DNA of 64,000 nucleotides from UBA7359 sp038142205 (GCA_038142205.1 JAYQJO010000001.1:1116001-1180000), one strand, 5' to 3'; shown: positions 28,191 to 39,219, numbered from the stretch's first letter. A program made the numbers and translations. Notes: generated by a model from the sequence alone, not told the origin.

Positions 28191-30718
28191 CTAACTTAAT
28201 TCATCAATAGTTTGCAACAATGTATCTTTTTTAATTGGTTTACTCAAATGTGAGTCACACCCTGCTTCGAGACATTTATCAACCTCTTCTTTAATAGCGT
28301 GCGCTGTTAGAGAAATAATTTTCGTTCTTGGTTTATTATTCTCTTCTTCCCATTTGCGTATCAATCGGGTTGCCTGATGCCCATCCATAACTGGCATTTG
28401 TACATCCATAAAAACCAGATCGTATTTATTCTTTTGATACATTTCTACAGCAATTTCACCATTTTCTGCTTCATCCAGACTATGCTCTGTTTTCTTCAGA
28501 TACGCCTTAATCAACATCCGGTTATCCGGATTATCTTCTACTAACAAAATATGTCTGGCATTACTGCTTTGCACTTTTTCAATGTTTGGAGCTACTGTGT
28601 CTGCACTAGTTTGTTCTTTTCTATTAAGTATTTTGTTAACAATCCCAAACAAATCCTTACGCTTAATAGGCTTAAGCAATAAGCTTTCTATCCCTACTGT
28701 TTTAGCCAGTTTTGTGCATTTCCCCATTTCTTTCGGATTGACCAATAGTACAACCTTCTTTAAATCGCTAATTACATTTAATTCATCATTAAGCTTTTCG
28801 TCTGTAAACATCATCGTACTTTCAATAAATACAACACTAGCATTCGGATTGGACTTTAAAAGTGAGTGCGCCTTATCTATAGAATAAGCACTTAAGCAAT
28901 TTGCTCCAGCGACAGTTAATTGTTCTTCAATACTAAGACAATTACTTTCACGGGAGTCGAAAATAAAAATATCTTCATCAGATAAATCCGGTATCTCCTG
29001 ACATTCTTGTGATTGGGCAGACAACTTTACTTCTACCCAAAAACAGCTTCCTTTATTTTCTTCACTTTCAACCCAAATTTTCCCGTGCATCATCTCAACA
29101 AGACGCTTGGAAATAGTTAATCCTAATCCTGTTCCACCATACTTTCTTGTCGTTGATGTGTCGGCTTGAGTGAAACTGGCGAAGATTGCTTCTAATTTAT
29201 CTTTTGGAATACCAATCCCTGTATCTCTGACACTGATCAATACTGTCTCTTCACTACTAACGACTTTGTTCAACGAAATAACGATTTCACCGTCTTCGGT
29301 AAATTTAAGTGCATTACTAATCAGGTTTAGAATAATTTGCTTTAGTCTGCCTGGGTCACCTAAGCGGGATAAGTTTATGTTCGCGTCGACATGCGTAACA
29401 ATATCGATATTTTTATCTGATGCTTTTAACGCATAAATCTCAGCAACTTCTTCTATTAGCTCTATAACATTAAACGGGATCTCTTCGAGAACCAGCTGAT
29501 CCGCTTCTATTTTTGAAAGGTCTAAAATATCATTAACCAAACTTAGCAATGCATTACCTGCTTTTCTAAATACACTAACATATTGACCTTGTTCAGGCGT
29601 AAGTTTGGTTTCATACATCAAATCACTCATACCAATAATGGCATTCAGTGGTGTTCTAATTTCATGACTCATACTTGCAAGAAATTCAGACTTCATTCGA
29701 ACAGCTTCAACAGCTTCATCTCTTGCTATAGCCAGTTCTTTTGTCTGTTCCTCTACTTTTTCTCAATAACAGCATTTCTTTGCCTAAGTTCTTCTTCTTG
29801 TTGCGCCTTGGCTCGTACTAAACCATATAGCATCATCAAAATACCGACGCTGATTAACAAAGCGACCAAGAGCAAGTGATGTTCTAAGTCTTCAAAATAC
29901 AAATCTTTTTCTATAATGATTCTTATCGAGTAGGGAGGCAGCTCAATCCTTTTTTCTTCTGTCAGCACTTCTACCTTCCAGCCATCTCTCGAATCTGGCT
30001 CACTAGCTTCATTAAAATACAGTAATTGTCGTCCATATAGGTTTGACGTATCACTGAACATGGTAATCGATAAAGTACTGTTTAATGCTTTATCTCCAAG
30101 TAACTTTGTCGGCGAGACTAAAACAGAAACAACGCCTTCAATCGATTCCGAATATTTCTTTTTCTTTATTAATTCAGAGTTATCTTGTTTATAAATTGCT
30201 TTATATAACCAGTACTTTCTATCAGGATCACTTTCAAGGTCGGGAGGGGAAGGAACAACTGAACGCGTTGCAATAGCAGTATCTATTGCATCGACATATT
30301 TTGGATTAGAATAAATATCTTCATTGATTTTTACTCTGCTTTCTTCACGTGCTTTCTCGTAAGTTAAACGAAACTCGTTAACCCAATCATCACCAGTAAA
30401 AGAATAATAATTAACAGCTTCGATATGATTGTTTCGCTCAAGAATATCTTCTGAGAAAGCGATAAATTGGCTTTCAGCTATATTATCGTTAGATGAGATA
30501 AAAGATGCTACATTATTTGTTACATTATTACCGGATAAAACATTATTACTAACAGCTTGTTGTATAGAAAGTATTTCGAAATGAAAGTCTTTTTGTTTCC
30601 GTTCTATCGATGTCTTCCATGTGCTTTGCATTAGCGTAATACTAAAAGCGAAGCCTAACATGAACGTTATAAGATATGTTGACTGGGTTGATATCCCCCG
30701 ATTATCATCCTTTTCCAA
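28191..30718 (-). CDS. Hybrid histidine kinase with CHASE-like sensor (frameshift near 29759)
   Basis: Adding one A to the A run near 29759 joins LRQRNAVIEKK to VEEQTKELAIARDEAVEAVRMKSEFLA, giving about 842 residues. The order is a membrane helix, a CHASE-like periplasmic sensor (about residues 40-260), a second membrane helix, a coiled coil and a HisKA domain (SHEIRTPLNAIIGMSD). An ATPase domain (DTGIGIPKDKLEAIFASF, TGLGLTISKRLVEMM), a degenerate receiver lacking the phospho-acceptor Asp (DEDIFIFDSRES) and a complete receiver (LVEDNPDNR, DLVFMDVQMPVMDG) follow. It needs an Hpt partner, and a separate Hpt gene lies just upstream, followed by a sigma54 response regulator. All three are in one operon, suggesting a four-step phosphorelay. 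Confidence 0.85.
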
Positions 30719-30732
30719 AATATTTCCTTTAA

Positions 30733-31038
30733 TCAGACATATTCAATTTCGATACGCTTAAGATAATTATCTAATTTTTCAATATTCTCACGTATAACTT
30801 CAACATTACTTTCCTTGCCTGCTATTTCTATTTTTGCTCCGAGTTCAGACATTAAATCAAAACCGTAGCCGCCTCCTACACCTTTGATACTATGACCAAT
30901 AGAGCTCACATTAACAAAGTTACTTTGTTCTAGTTCGGCACGGAGTTTTTCGACATCCTGACCTCGGTTTTTCAGAAAGCCTGGAATTAAGCCTTCAAGG
31001 TCTTCATCAACTTGAACAATAATTTTTTCGCTAGACAT
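30733..31038 (-). CDS. Stand-alone Hpt phosphotransfer protein
   Basis: The 101-residue helical protein carries the Hpt motif SSIGHSIKGVGGGYGFDLMSELG, with His49 as the likely phospho-acceptor. It lies between a hybrid kinase (14 bases downstream) and a sigma54 response regulator (13 bases upstream). The obvious role is to carry phosphate from the kinase's C-terminal receiver to the regulator's receiver. Confidence 0.85.
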   Translation of the reverse strand: MSSEKIIVQVDEDLEGLIPGFLKNRGQDVEKLRAELEQSNFVNVSSIGHSIKGVGGGYGFDLMSELGAKIEIAGKESNVEVIRENIEKLDNYLKRIEIEYV

Positions 31039-31051
31039 ACCTTGTTATTCT

Positions 31052-32425
31052 CTAATTTTTAATCTTATCGGCAATATTCTTATCACGAAACTTTGCCGGT
31101 TCAATATCATATTGATTCAGTAATTTATAAAACTCTGTTCTATTACGACCTGCTATTTTTGCCGCATTTGCGACATGACCGTGAGTAATACGTAACACAC
31201 TTAATAAATAACCTTTCTCAAATGCCTGTTTTGCTTCTTTAAGTGTTTGCATATGAACAGGATCATCATGAACCGCTTTCTTTACCAATCTTAAAGGTAT
31301 GTTCTTCGTTTTTGATATAGTCGCACACAAATCAACTACGTTAATTAATTGTCTAACGTTCCCTGGCCATGGCATGGAAGCCAGATAGTTCATCGCATCC
31401 GGTGAAAACTTCTTTTTAGCCTGATGATTGTTTTTAGAAAACTCATTAAGAAAATAATCTGTCAATACAGGAATATCATCTTGCCTATCAACCAAATTAG
31501 GAATCTCCAATGGAACGACTTTCAGTCGATAATATAAATCTTCTCTAAACTCACCTTTCTTCACCGCTTCTTCAAGGTTTTTATGTGTTGCAGAAATCAA
31601 TCTGACATCAACAGGGTAAGTTTTGGTCGAACCCACTGGTCTTACTTCAAAGTCCTGTAAAACGCGCAATAACTTTACTTGCAAGGCAAGTGGCATGTCG
31701 CCTACTTCATCAAGAAAAATTGTCCCACCATTTGCAGCCTGAAATAAGCCTTCATGTTTCAAGTTAGCACCAGTAAATGCTCCCTTCTCGTGTCCGAATA
31801 ATTCAGACTCAAGCAAATGTTCTGGAATTGCCCCGCAATTAATCGCTATAAACCGTTTATCTCTACGTGAACTGGCTTGATGAATTGATTTAGCTATAAC
31901 TTCTTTACCGGTACCGGTAGAACCAGTAATGAATACTGATACATCATTGTCTGCAACCAGACTGGCCATTTCAATAATGTCAGACATAGCCTTACTTTTA
32001 TAAATAACATTTTTTGAAACTTCATCTAAACATGATTTATTTATAATAGGACTAACTTTCTTAACTGTATCTAAAAACTCTTTTTGCTCAATTGGCTTGG
32101 TTAAAAACGCTGAAGTACCTAAATGCATTGCTTTTATCGCATCAGGAATCTGCGCTCGACCACTTAACATAATGACAGGCAGTAAAGGATCTTCATCATG
32201 GAGTTCATTTAATAGGGTCATACCGTCCATTTCATCCATGTATAAATCGGTAACGACAACATCAGGGGAATAAATACCAATTAAACTTAATGCTTCTCTG
32301 CCAGACTCCGCTTTTTTTACATCATAATTTTCTTTAATTAGCCAGTTTTCAAGTAAATTTAGAACATCCCTTTCATCATCAACGATTAAAACTTTAACTT
32401 TAGCATCTTGTTTTTCGGTAGGCAT
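31052..32425 (-). CDS. GlrR/NtrC-type sigma54-dependent response regulator
   Basis: The start is the ATG at 32425 (MPTEKQDAKV), preceded by GGAAAA; an upstream TTG at 32446 is less likely. A receiver (VLIVDDERDV, VVVTDLYMDEMDG) is followed by a complete AAA+ domain with Walker A TGSTGTGKE, GAFTGA (EKGAFTGANL) and GGTIFLDEVGDM. The HTH segment (GHVANAAKIAGRNRTEFYKLLNQY) closely resembles the end of GlrR/QseF. GlrR controls glmS indirectly in enterobacteria through the small RNA GlmY, and glmS here lies immediately upstream on the same strand. It is the likely output of the hybrid kinase/Hpt relay. The GlrR assignment is based on remembered sequence resemblance. Confidence 0.82.
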   Translation of the reverse strand: MPTEKQDAKVKVLIVDDERDVLNLLENWLIKENYDVKKAESGREALSLIGIYSPDVVVTDLYMDEMDGMTLLNELHDEDPLLPVIMLSGRAQIPDAIKAMHLGTSAFLTKPIEQKEFLDTVKKVSPIINKSCLDEVSKNVIYKSKAMSDIIEMASLVADNDVSVFITGSTGTGKEVIAKSIHQASSRRDKRFIAINCGAIPEHLLESELFGHEKGAFTGANLKHEGLFQAANGGTIFLDEVGDMPLALQVKLLRVLQDFEVRPVGSTKTYPVDVRLISATHKNLEEAVKKGEFREDLYYRLKVVPLEIPNLVDRQDDIPVLTDYFLNEFSKNNHQAKKKFSPDAMNYLASMPWPGNVRQLINVVDLCATISKTKNIPLRLVKKAVHDDPVHMQTLKEAKQAFEKGYLLSVLRITHGHVANAAKIAGRNRTEFYKLLNQYDIEPAKFRDKNIADKIKN

Positions 32426-32498
32426 AAATTTTCCGTTATATTTCAAGTGTCTATTTGTGACAATATTAGAATAAATATAAGCAGTTTATAGTATCTTG

Positions 32499-34331
32499 TC
32501 ACTCAACTGTGACAGATTTAGCAAGATTACGTGGCTGATCAATATCTGCTCCTTTAATCACTGCGACATAGTATGCTAGTAATTGTAAAGGTACGGTATA
32601 TAAAACAGGGGCCATATAGTCATATAAAGCATTGATTTTCAATACATAAACACCTTCACCTGATTCAACCTCACTGGTTTTATCAGCGAAAATATAGAGC
32701 TTACCCCCTCTCGCTTGAACTTCCTGTAAATTGGATTTTAATTTTTCTAACAAATTATTATTCGGCGCGACCGCAACTACCGGCATATCATCATCAACCA
32801 GCGCAAGCGGGCCATGTTTTAATTCTCCTGCAGCATAGGCCTCAGCATGAATGTAAGATATTTCCTTCAATTTCAATGCACCTTCCATCGCGATGGGCAA
32901 AAAACTTCCGCGACCTAGAAACAAAGCATGGTGCTTATCAGCAAAGTCCTTTGCCATATTTTCGATATCAGCTTGATACTGAAGAAGTTGATTAACTCGG
33001 CCAGGTAAGCTTTCAACTTGTTTAATTAATCCTGCTTCGTCTTCCTGAGAAATCCCATTATGTTTCGCTATAGCAATAACAAGCAAAAACAAGCCTACTA
33101 ATTGCGTTGTAAATGCCTTTGTTGATGCAACACCTATTTCTGGACCAGCATGTGTCAGAAAAACGAGTTCAGCTTCTCGTGTCAAAGAACTTTCAGCAAC
33201 ATTACAAATGGCTAGTGTACTTAAGAACTCCGACTTCTTGGCAAGTTGTAAAGCGGCTAATGTATCAGCTGTTTCGCCTGATTGAGAGATGGAAACAAAT
33301 AAACAGTCATCAAGAACAACAGACTTTCTATAACGATACTCACTGGCTATTTCTACCTGACATGGTAACCCGGCAATTTCTTCTAACCATGAAGCGGCGA
33401 TAAGACCTGCATGAAAACTGGTTCCGCACGCTGCTATCTTAACCGCTTTTACTTTTTTAAATATTGAGTCTGCATTTTGCCCAAACTCATTGGCAACAAC
33501 TTGATTCTCTTTGATACGGTTTTCAAGCGATTCTGCGATAGCATTTGGTTGAGAGAAAATTTCTTTCAACATGTAATGCCTATAACCCGCTTTATCCGCA
33601 ATATCCGAACTTAATTCTGAAACATTAACAGTCCTTTCTACTATATTTTGATTCGCATCATATATAGTTAGCTCTCCACGCCTTATATCAGCAACATCAC
33701 CTTCTTCAAGAAAAATAAATTTTTGTGTCACAGGTAATAAAGCAAAAACATCTGATGCAATAAAATACTCACCAATACCTACCCCAATAACCAGAGGACT
33801 GCCTTCTCTGGCTGCAATTAATCTTTCAGGTTCATCATTACTTATAACACCTAAAGCATAAGCGCCTTCTAATTGTTTAATTGTCTTAAATACTGCCTGT
33901 AATATGTCTTCTGATGACTGCAAGGTTTCATGAACAGCATTAACAACAACTTCTGTATCTGTTTCCGAACTAAAGTGATAGCCTGACTTGATTTGTTTCG
34001 TGCGAAGTTGTTCATGATTTTCAATAATACCATTATGAACCAAAGCAACATTATCACGACAAATATGAGGGTGTGCATTTTCAAGACTAGGTTTACCATG
34101 AGTTGCCCAACGCGTATGCGCTATACCTGTTCCACCAATCAATGGTGAACTTTCGTGTTCTTGTTTAAGTTGATTAACTTTGCCTAATACACGAAGTCGT
34201 TGTAGTTTTTTATCATTATTGATTACTGCCACACCTGCAGAATCATAGCCACGATATTCAAGGCGTTTAAGTCCTTCCAATAAAATAGGAGAGACATCTC
34301 TCTGAGCAACAGCTCCAACTATTCCACACAT
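32499..34331 (-). CDS. glmS: Glutamine--fructose-6-phosphate aminotransferase
   Basis: The 610-residue enzyme makes glucosamine-6-phosphate for peptidoglycan and lipopolysaccharide. It starts MCGIVGAVAQRDV, so Cys2 becomes the catalytic N-terminal Cys of the glutaminase domain (HTRWATHGKPS, NGIIENHEQLR). Two SIS domains follow (CGTSFHAGLIAASWLEE with SISQSGETADTLAAL, and LGRGSFLPIAMEGALKLKEISYIHAEAY) and the conserved end QPRNLAKSVTVE. The length is the family norm. No glmS ribozyme or recognisable small-RNA gene was seen in the flanks. Confidence 0.96.
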   Translation of the reverse strand: MCGIVGAVAQRDVSPILLEGLKRLEYRGYDSAGVAVINNDKKLQRLRVLGKVNQLKQEHESSPLIGGTGIAHTRWATHGKPSLENAHPHICRDNVALVHNGIIENHEQLRTKQIKSGYHFSSETDTEVVVNAVHETLQSSEDILQAVFKTIKQLEGAYALGVISNDEPERLIAAREGSPLVIGVGIGEYFIASDVFALLPVTQKFIFLEEGDVADIRRGELTIYDANQNIVERTVNVSELSSDIADKAGYRHYMLKEIFSQPNAIAESLENRIKENQVVANEFGQNADSIFKKVKAVKIAACGTSFHAGLIAASWLEEIAGLPCQVEIASEYRYRKSVVLDDCLFVSISQSGETADTLAALQLAKKSEFLSTLAICNVAESSLTREAELVFLTHAGPEIGVASTKAFTTQLVGLFLLVIAIAKHNGISQEDEAGLIKQVESLPGRVNQLLQYQADIENMAKDFADKHHALFLGRGSFLPIAMEGALKLKEISYIHAEAYAAGELKHGPLALVDDDMPVVAVAPNNNLLEKLKSNLQEVQARGGKLYIFADKTSEVESGEGVYVLKINALYDYMAPVLYTVPLQLLAYYVAVIKGADIDQPRNLAKSVTVE

Positions 34332-34341
34332 AAATTAACTA

Positions 34342-34857
34342 CTATTTTTTATCAATGTAAGTATCGTGACTCATGAAGCGTTTTGATTCATCCATAATAT
34401 ACTCATTCGCTTCAATTTTTGCATGCATCTGTTGATTAGGTGATAAATTACCTGATGCTGCGATAACAGCAATTTGAGTTTCTGCTTTTTTATTTCCTTG
34501 CTGTGATGCTGCGAAATACCATTTATAAGCTTGATAATTATCTTTTTTCGTACCACGCCCAAAATTAATCATATCACCGTAATTTCTTTGCGCATCTGCA
34601 TGCCCGCCTTTAGCCGCACGTTCATACCATACAAGTGACTTTTTATAATCTTTTTCCTTGCCTAAGCCTAATGAATAAATTATTCCAAGATAATTTTGCG
34701 CATTGGTATCACCGCTTTCAGCAAGGGGCAACCATAGATTAAACGCTGCTTCATAATTACCTTTATCGAACATCTTTTGCGGATCAGTTTCTTTTGAACA
34801 GGCCGAAACTGTGAAGATAAATAAAATAAGAAGGGAAAAGAAAGACGTTTTAAGCAT
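34342..34857 (-). CDS. Sel1-repeat lipoprotein
   Basis: This 171-residue protein has a lipoprotein signal (ILFIFTVSACSKE, lipid-accepting Cys at about residue 20). Three Sel1-like repeats follow: DKGNYEAAFNLWLPLAESGDTNAQNYL, then a region from DYKKSLVWYERAAKGGHADAQ, and YQAYKWYFAASQQGNKKA. Such repeats form a solenoid that binds other proteins. It lies 10 bases upstream of glmS on the same strand and may be cotranscribed with it. The function is unknown. Confidence 0.83.
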   Translation of the reverse strand: MLKTSFFSLLILFIFTVSACSKETDPQKMFDKGNYEAAFNLWLPLAESGDTNAQNYLGIIYSLGLGKEKDYKKSLVWYERAAKGGHADAQRNYGDMINFGRGTKKDNYQAYKWYFAASQQGNKKAETQIAVIAASGNLSPNQQMHAKIEANEYIMDESKRFMSHDTYIDKK

Positions 34858-34926
34858 TAAAATATTTTTTTCGAATTGAACAATAGTTATAATTTTTCTA
34901 ACTATACCATAACAACTGATTAGTCA

Positions 34927-35004
<78 letters not shown>

Positions 35005-35091
35005 TTTTGTTTGAAAATATAACTTATGGACAGACATTTTTCAGCTATAACAAATACAAACTGTTAATGTCTCTTTTTGAAAATTATCGTC

Positions 35092-35439
35092 TTAAAAGAT
35101 CCAGAACTTTTCAAGCTCGTTTCTTAATTGTTTTATGATTTGTTGACTCTGATTAGAATCTTCTTTTGCTTCATCCCCGGAAAGTCTTAATCGAGCGCCA
35201 CCAATGGTAAAACCCTGTTCATAGAGCAAACTTCTGATCTGTCTGATAAGGATTACATCATGGCGTTGATAATACCGTCGATTACCACGACGCTTTAGTG
35301 GCTTTAATTGCGGAAACTCTTGCTCCCAGTAACGCAATACGTGCGGTTTTACAGCACAAAGATCGCTGACCTCACCTATTGTAAAATATCTTTTTCCCGG
35401 TATAGCCGGTAATTCACTATTGTTCGACGCTTCCAGCAT
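35092..35439 (-). CDS. MerR-family regulator downstream of ihfA
   Basis: The 115-residue protein has an N-terminal winged-HTH (RYFTIGEVSDLCAVKPHVLRYWEQEFPQLKP) and the wing RRGNRRYYQRHDVILIRQI. A short coiled coil follows instead of a metal-binding tail. This is the small MerR-like protein commonly encoded after ihfA in Gammaproteobacteria. Its start overlaps the ihfA gene by 23 bases, so the two are cotranslated. Its target and signal are unknown. Confidence 0.87.
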   Translation of the reverse strand: MLEASNNSELPAIPGKRYFTIGEVSDLCAVKPHVLRYWEQEFPQLKPLKRRGNRRYYQRHDVILIRQIRSLLYEQGFTIGGARLRLSGDEAKEDSNQSQQIIKQLRNELEKFWIF

Positions 35440-35722
35440 ATGCCTCTACCCGTGCCTTTAATTTTTGACCTGGTCGGAATGTCACTACGCGACGTGCGCT
35501 AATAGGAATTTCCTCACCCGTTTTGGGGTTTCGTCCTGGTCGTTGATTTTTATCTCGCAAGTCAAAATTTCCAAAACCAGAAAGTTTGACCTGATTCCCT
35601 GATTCCAGTGCAGAACGAATTTCTTCGAAAAACATCTCTACGATTTCCTTGGCTTCACGTTTATTTAAGCCAAGTTCTTCGTATAACTTTTCTGCCATTT
35701 CCGCTTTTGTCAGTGCCGCCAT
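35417..35722 (-). CDS. ihfA: Integration host factor subunit alpha
   Basis: This is a 101-residue DNA-bending protein. The IHF/HU signature is complete: ALTKAEMAEKLYEELGLNKREAKEIVEMFFEEI, SGFGNFDLRDKNQRPGRNPKTGEEIPI and RRVVTFRPGQKLK. It heterodimerises with IHF-beta and would be needed at the sigma54 promoters in this window. It follows the restored pheT stop by 5 bases, the standard pheT-ihfA arrangement. Confidence 0.96.
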   Translation of the reverse strand: MAALTKAEMAEKLYEELGLNKREAKEIVEMFFEEIRSALESGNQVKLSGFGNFDLRDKNQRPGRNPKTGEEIPISARRVVTFRPGQKLKARVEAYAGSVEQ

Positions 35723-35727
35723 AATTG

Positions 35728-38098
35728 TTATCTCAGTTTTGCACCGAATTTATTAAATAGACCATCTAACAAATTTCCTATGATGGATTCAACCTCTTCA
35801 TCTCTAAGAGTGCTAGAAGTTACTTGAAAGGTCAAGCCTAAAGCTAGACTTTTTTTTTTTTTCAATACCTTCCCCCTGATATACGTCAAATAACTCTAGG
35901 TTAGATAACGCTTGTGTAGCATTACTTTTAATAAAAGTAGTGACTTCAGATAAAGGTATTTCCTCATCAATTATAATAGAAATGTCACGTTTTACAGACG
36001 GAAACTTTGAAATAGGCTGAAATTTAACAACGTTCTTTTTATTAAGATAATTTACTTCAAAATCAAATAGGTAAACGTTTTCTTTCAAATCCAGTTTTGC
36101 GGCTATCTTAGGATGCAGTTGTCCGAAATAACCTGCTTTGACATTATCTATTAAAACATCAACAGCCTGACCAGGGTGTAGAGTTTCGGATTCACTTTGC
36201 TCAAGCTCCACTCTCTCCATTTCAACAGTGGCAGCTAAAATTGTTAACACATCATTTTTTAAATCGTAGAAATCAATTGAACTGTTACCTATATCCCATT
36301 GTTTTTCATATGTATTACCATAACACAAGCCTGCTATATGATAATTTTGTTTAAGTTCTTCACAGCCTTCAAAAATCAACCCCGTTTCAAATAGCCTAAC
36401 TCTTTCCTGCTGACGTTTGATATTATATTTTAGTGTATTAAGTAAACCCGTAATAAGGCTGCTACGCATTTGTGATAATTCTGGTGCGATAGGGTTTGCT
36501 AAAACAAGACTTTTTTCATTTTTATTCAACGTCTTATCGACATTTGGATCAATAAAACTATAAGTGATCACCTCTTGATAATCATTATTCATCAATATTT
36601 CACGAAGCTGTTTTACCGAGGCATGAAACAAATCTGGCTTACGCATAGCAAGATGATTTGATGGTGTGGCCACATTAATCGCATCATAACTATAGATTCG
36701 AGCTAATTCTTCAATCAAATCCACTTCTAGTTTTATATCGAAACGATGTGAAGGAGGAGTTATAAACCATTGATTTTCATTAAAATTAACATTCATTTCT
36801 AATTTAGAAAAAGTATCAGTCACAAATTGATCGTCTAAATCTATGCCTAGTACTCTTTTAATCTGTGGTTTTCTTAAAATGACCCGATCATTTTTCGGCA
36901 TATCTTCTTCACTGAGAACTTCATTTACGGGAGCCGCTTCACCACCGCATAACTGCAAGATGAGTTGACTCGCTCTTTCTATCGCCTTTTTCTGTAATTG
37001 AGGATCAACGCCTCGCTCAAACCGATGAGAAGACTCCGTATGTAGGCCGTATTGACGGGATTTACCTATGATTGATTCAGGAAGGAAAAAGGCACTTTCC
37101 AAGAAGATATTTTGGGACTCTGTCGTCACAGCACTATCAAATCCTCCCATAATCCCCGCCATGGCAAGCGGCCCTGAGTCATCTGAAATTAAAAGTGTAT
37201 CGGATTTAAGTTCATGTTCTGACTCATCGAGCAATTTTACTTTTTCACTTCCATTAGGATAACGGACATTGATATCACCTTTTAATAAATCATCATCAAA
37301 TGCATGCATAGGTTGCCCTAACTCAAGCATGACGTAATTGGTGATATCGACAATAACATTAATAGTTCGCACACCTGAGCAACGTAATTTTTCAGACATC
37401 CAAAGCGGTGTCTTCACACTCGCATCAACATTCTCAATGATTCTCCCTAGATAATGAGGACAATCTGCTTTTGCTGATAATCTAATATTACGATTGGCTT
37501 TAGATGTAACTTTTACTGTCTCAATTTCCAAATCAGCTAAATTAACATTATTGAAAACCGCAACTTCGCGTGCGAGCCCCTTAAGACTAAAGCAATCACC
37601 TCTATTCGGCGTTAATGAAACATCAATAATATTGTCATTTATATCAATAATGTCTGTTAAAGACTTACCAACCTCTTCTGAGCGAGATAATTCAATAATG
37701 CCATCATTGCCCTCGCCTATACCTATTTCTGAGGCAGAACATAACATTCCGTATGATGTCACTCCTTTAAGAACAACTGCTTTTAGCTTAGGTTTATCAG
37801 CTAATACCGCGCCTACTTTCGCTAAAACAGTCCTTAGGCCTTCCCTTACATTAGGTGCACCACAGACAATCGTTAATAATTCCTTTTCTCCACAATCGAC
37901 TTCACAAATATGAAGTTTATCGGCATCAGGATGTTTAGAAACGGACTTTACTTCTGCGACAACCAGTTTATCAAATGAAGAGCAAGCAGGTTCATTACCA
38001 TCAACTTCAAGACCTGCCATTGTTAATTGATGCATTAGCGTTTCTGAATCAATATCAGGATTAACAAATTCTCTTAACCAATTTTCACTGAATTTCAT
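35728..38098 (-). CDS. pheT: Phenylalanine--tRNA ligase beta subunit (frameshift in the run 35850-35862)
   Basis: The gene begins MKFSENWLREFVNPDIDSETL and shows the tRNA-binding EMAP-like domain (DKLHICEVDCGEKELLTIVCGAPN), the B3/B4 editing region and the B5 domain. Thirteen consecutive T on the plus strand (A13 in the coding strand) put the frame out in GIEKKKK, ending at 35813. Removing one base restores SLALGLTFQVTSSTLRDEEVE and FNKFGAKLR, the conserved end of the anticodon-binding domain, stopping at 35728. The restored length is about 789 residues. The subunit is essential, so either the base count is wrong or the run is read by slippage. Confidence 0.93.
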
Positions 38099-38112
38099 TT
38101 ATGTATCCTCGC

Positions 38113-39093
38113 TCAGTGAAATTGTTGTAAAAAACGTAGATCATTATCGAAAAATGAACGCAAGTCATCAACGCCATAATAAAGCATCGCCAATCGTTCA
38201 ACGCCCATACCAAATGCAAGCCCGGTATATTTTTCTGGATCGATACCAACATTTTTAAGCACATTAGGATGCACCATGCCACACCCCAAAACTTCCAACC
38301 AACCACGTTCACCCATGATATCAACTTCGGCGGAAGGCTCTGTAAAAGGAAAATAAGAAGGACGAAAACGAACTTGCAATTCTTTTTCAAAAAAGATTTC
38401 AAGAAAATCAATCAACAAGCCTTTCAATTCAGCGAATGTTACAGATTCATCAACAATAAGCCCTTCGACCTGATGAAACATGGGTGTGTGTGTCATATCT
38501 GAATCACAGCGATAAACACGACCCGGCGCTATAAAGCGAAATGGAGGCTTATCATTTTGCATTATTCTAATTTGAACGGAAGATGTATGCGTTCTTAATA
38601 AACGTCCATCAGGGAAGTAAAACGTATCATGCATCGCACGTGCTGGATGATGCGCTGGAATATTTAACGCTTCAAAATTATGATAATCGTCTTCAACTTC
38701 GGGCCCTTCAACAACCTCAAAGCCTATTTGTTGAAAGAGAGACTCAATACGTTGTACTGTTTGAGTAATTGGATGTAGACCAGCCCGCTTACCACCTCTA
38801 CCTGGTAAGCTTATATCCAGTTTTCCCTGATTTATTTGTTCATTTAATTTTTCATCTTCGAGCGAAGTTTTACGAGACTCTATTGCTTCCTGAACAGCGA
38901 CTTTAGCCTGATTAATAACCTGCCCTGCTTTCGGACGTTCTTCTGCAGGTAATTTTCCTAATTGTTTTAATTGCTGGGTAAGCAAACCTTTTTTACCAAG
39001 GTAATCAACTCTAATCTGATCCAGTTCATTTAAATCAGTCGCTGAGTTAACTTCAGTAATGGCTTGAGTTTGTAGTTTCTCAGTATCGTTCAT
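38113..39093 (-). CDS. pheS: Phenylalanine--tRNA ligase alpha subunit
   Basis: The 326-residue catalytic subunit starts with a coiled-coil tRNA-binding arm (about residues 1-85). The class II core follows (HPITQTVQRIESLFQQIGFEVVEGPEVEDD, HPARAMHDTFYF, LLRTHTSSVQIR, FTEPSAEVDI) and ends in FGMGVERLAMLYYGVDDLR. It is followed after 14 bases by pheT. The upstream 345-base gap to rplT holds the rplT terminator and a palindromic repeat. I did not find a phenylalanine-rich leader peptide there. Confidence 0.96.
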   Translation of the reverse strand: MNDTEKLQTQAITEVNSATDLNELDQIRVDYLGKKGLLTQQLKQLGKLPAEERPKAGQVINQAKVAVQEAIESRKTSLEDEKLNEQINQGKLDISLPGRGGKRAGLHPITQTVQRIESLFQQIGFEVVEGPEVEDDYHNFEALNIPAHHPARAMHDTFYFPDGRLLRTHTSSVQIRIMQNDKPPFRFIAPGRVYRCDSDMTHTPMFHQVEGLIVDESVTFAELKGLLIDFLEIFFEKELQVRFRPSYFPFTEPSAEVDIMGERGWLEVLGCGMVHPNVLKNVGIDPEKYTGLAFGMGVERLAMLYYGVDDLRSFFDNDLRFLQQFH

Positions 39094-39219
39094 AATTTTA
39101 TTATTATGTTAAGTAAGCAATAAACTATACGACTGTTCTTACTATAAGTCTCTATTACACTACGTTCTACTATCTAATTATTTGCTCTTACGGCATCGCT
39201 TACAGGGATGTAAACGCTT

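Noticed and set aside
32426..34331. glmS ribozyme or riboswitch around glmS
   Set aside because: The ribozyme is a Firmicutes feature and no matching leader structure was evident upstream, where a lipoprotein gene ends 10 bases away.
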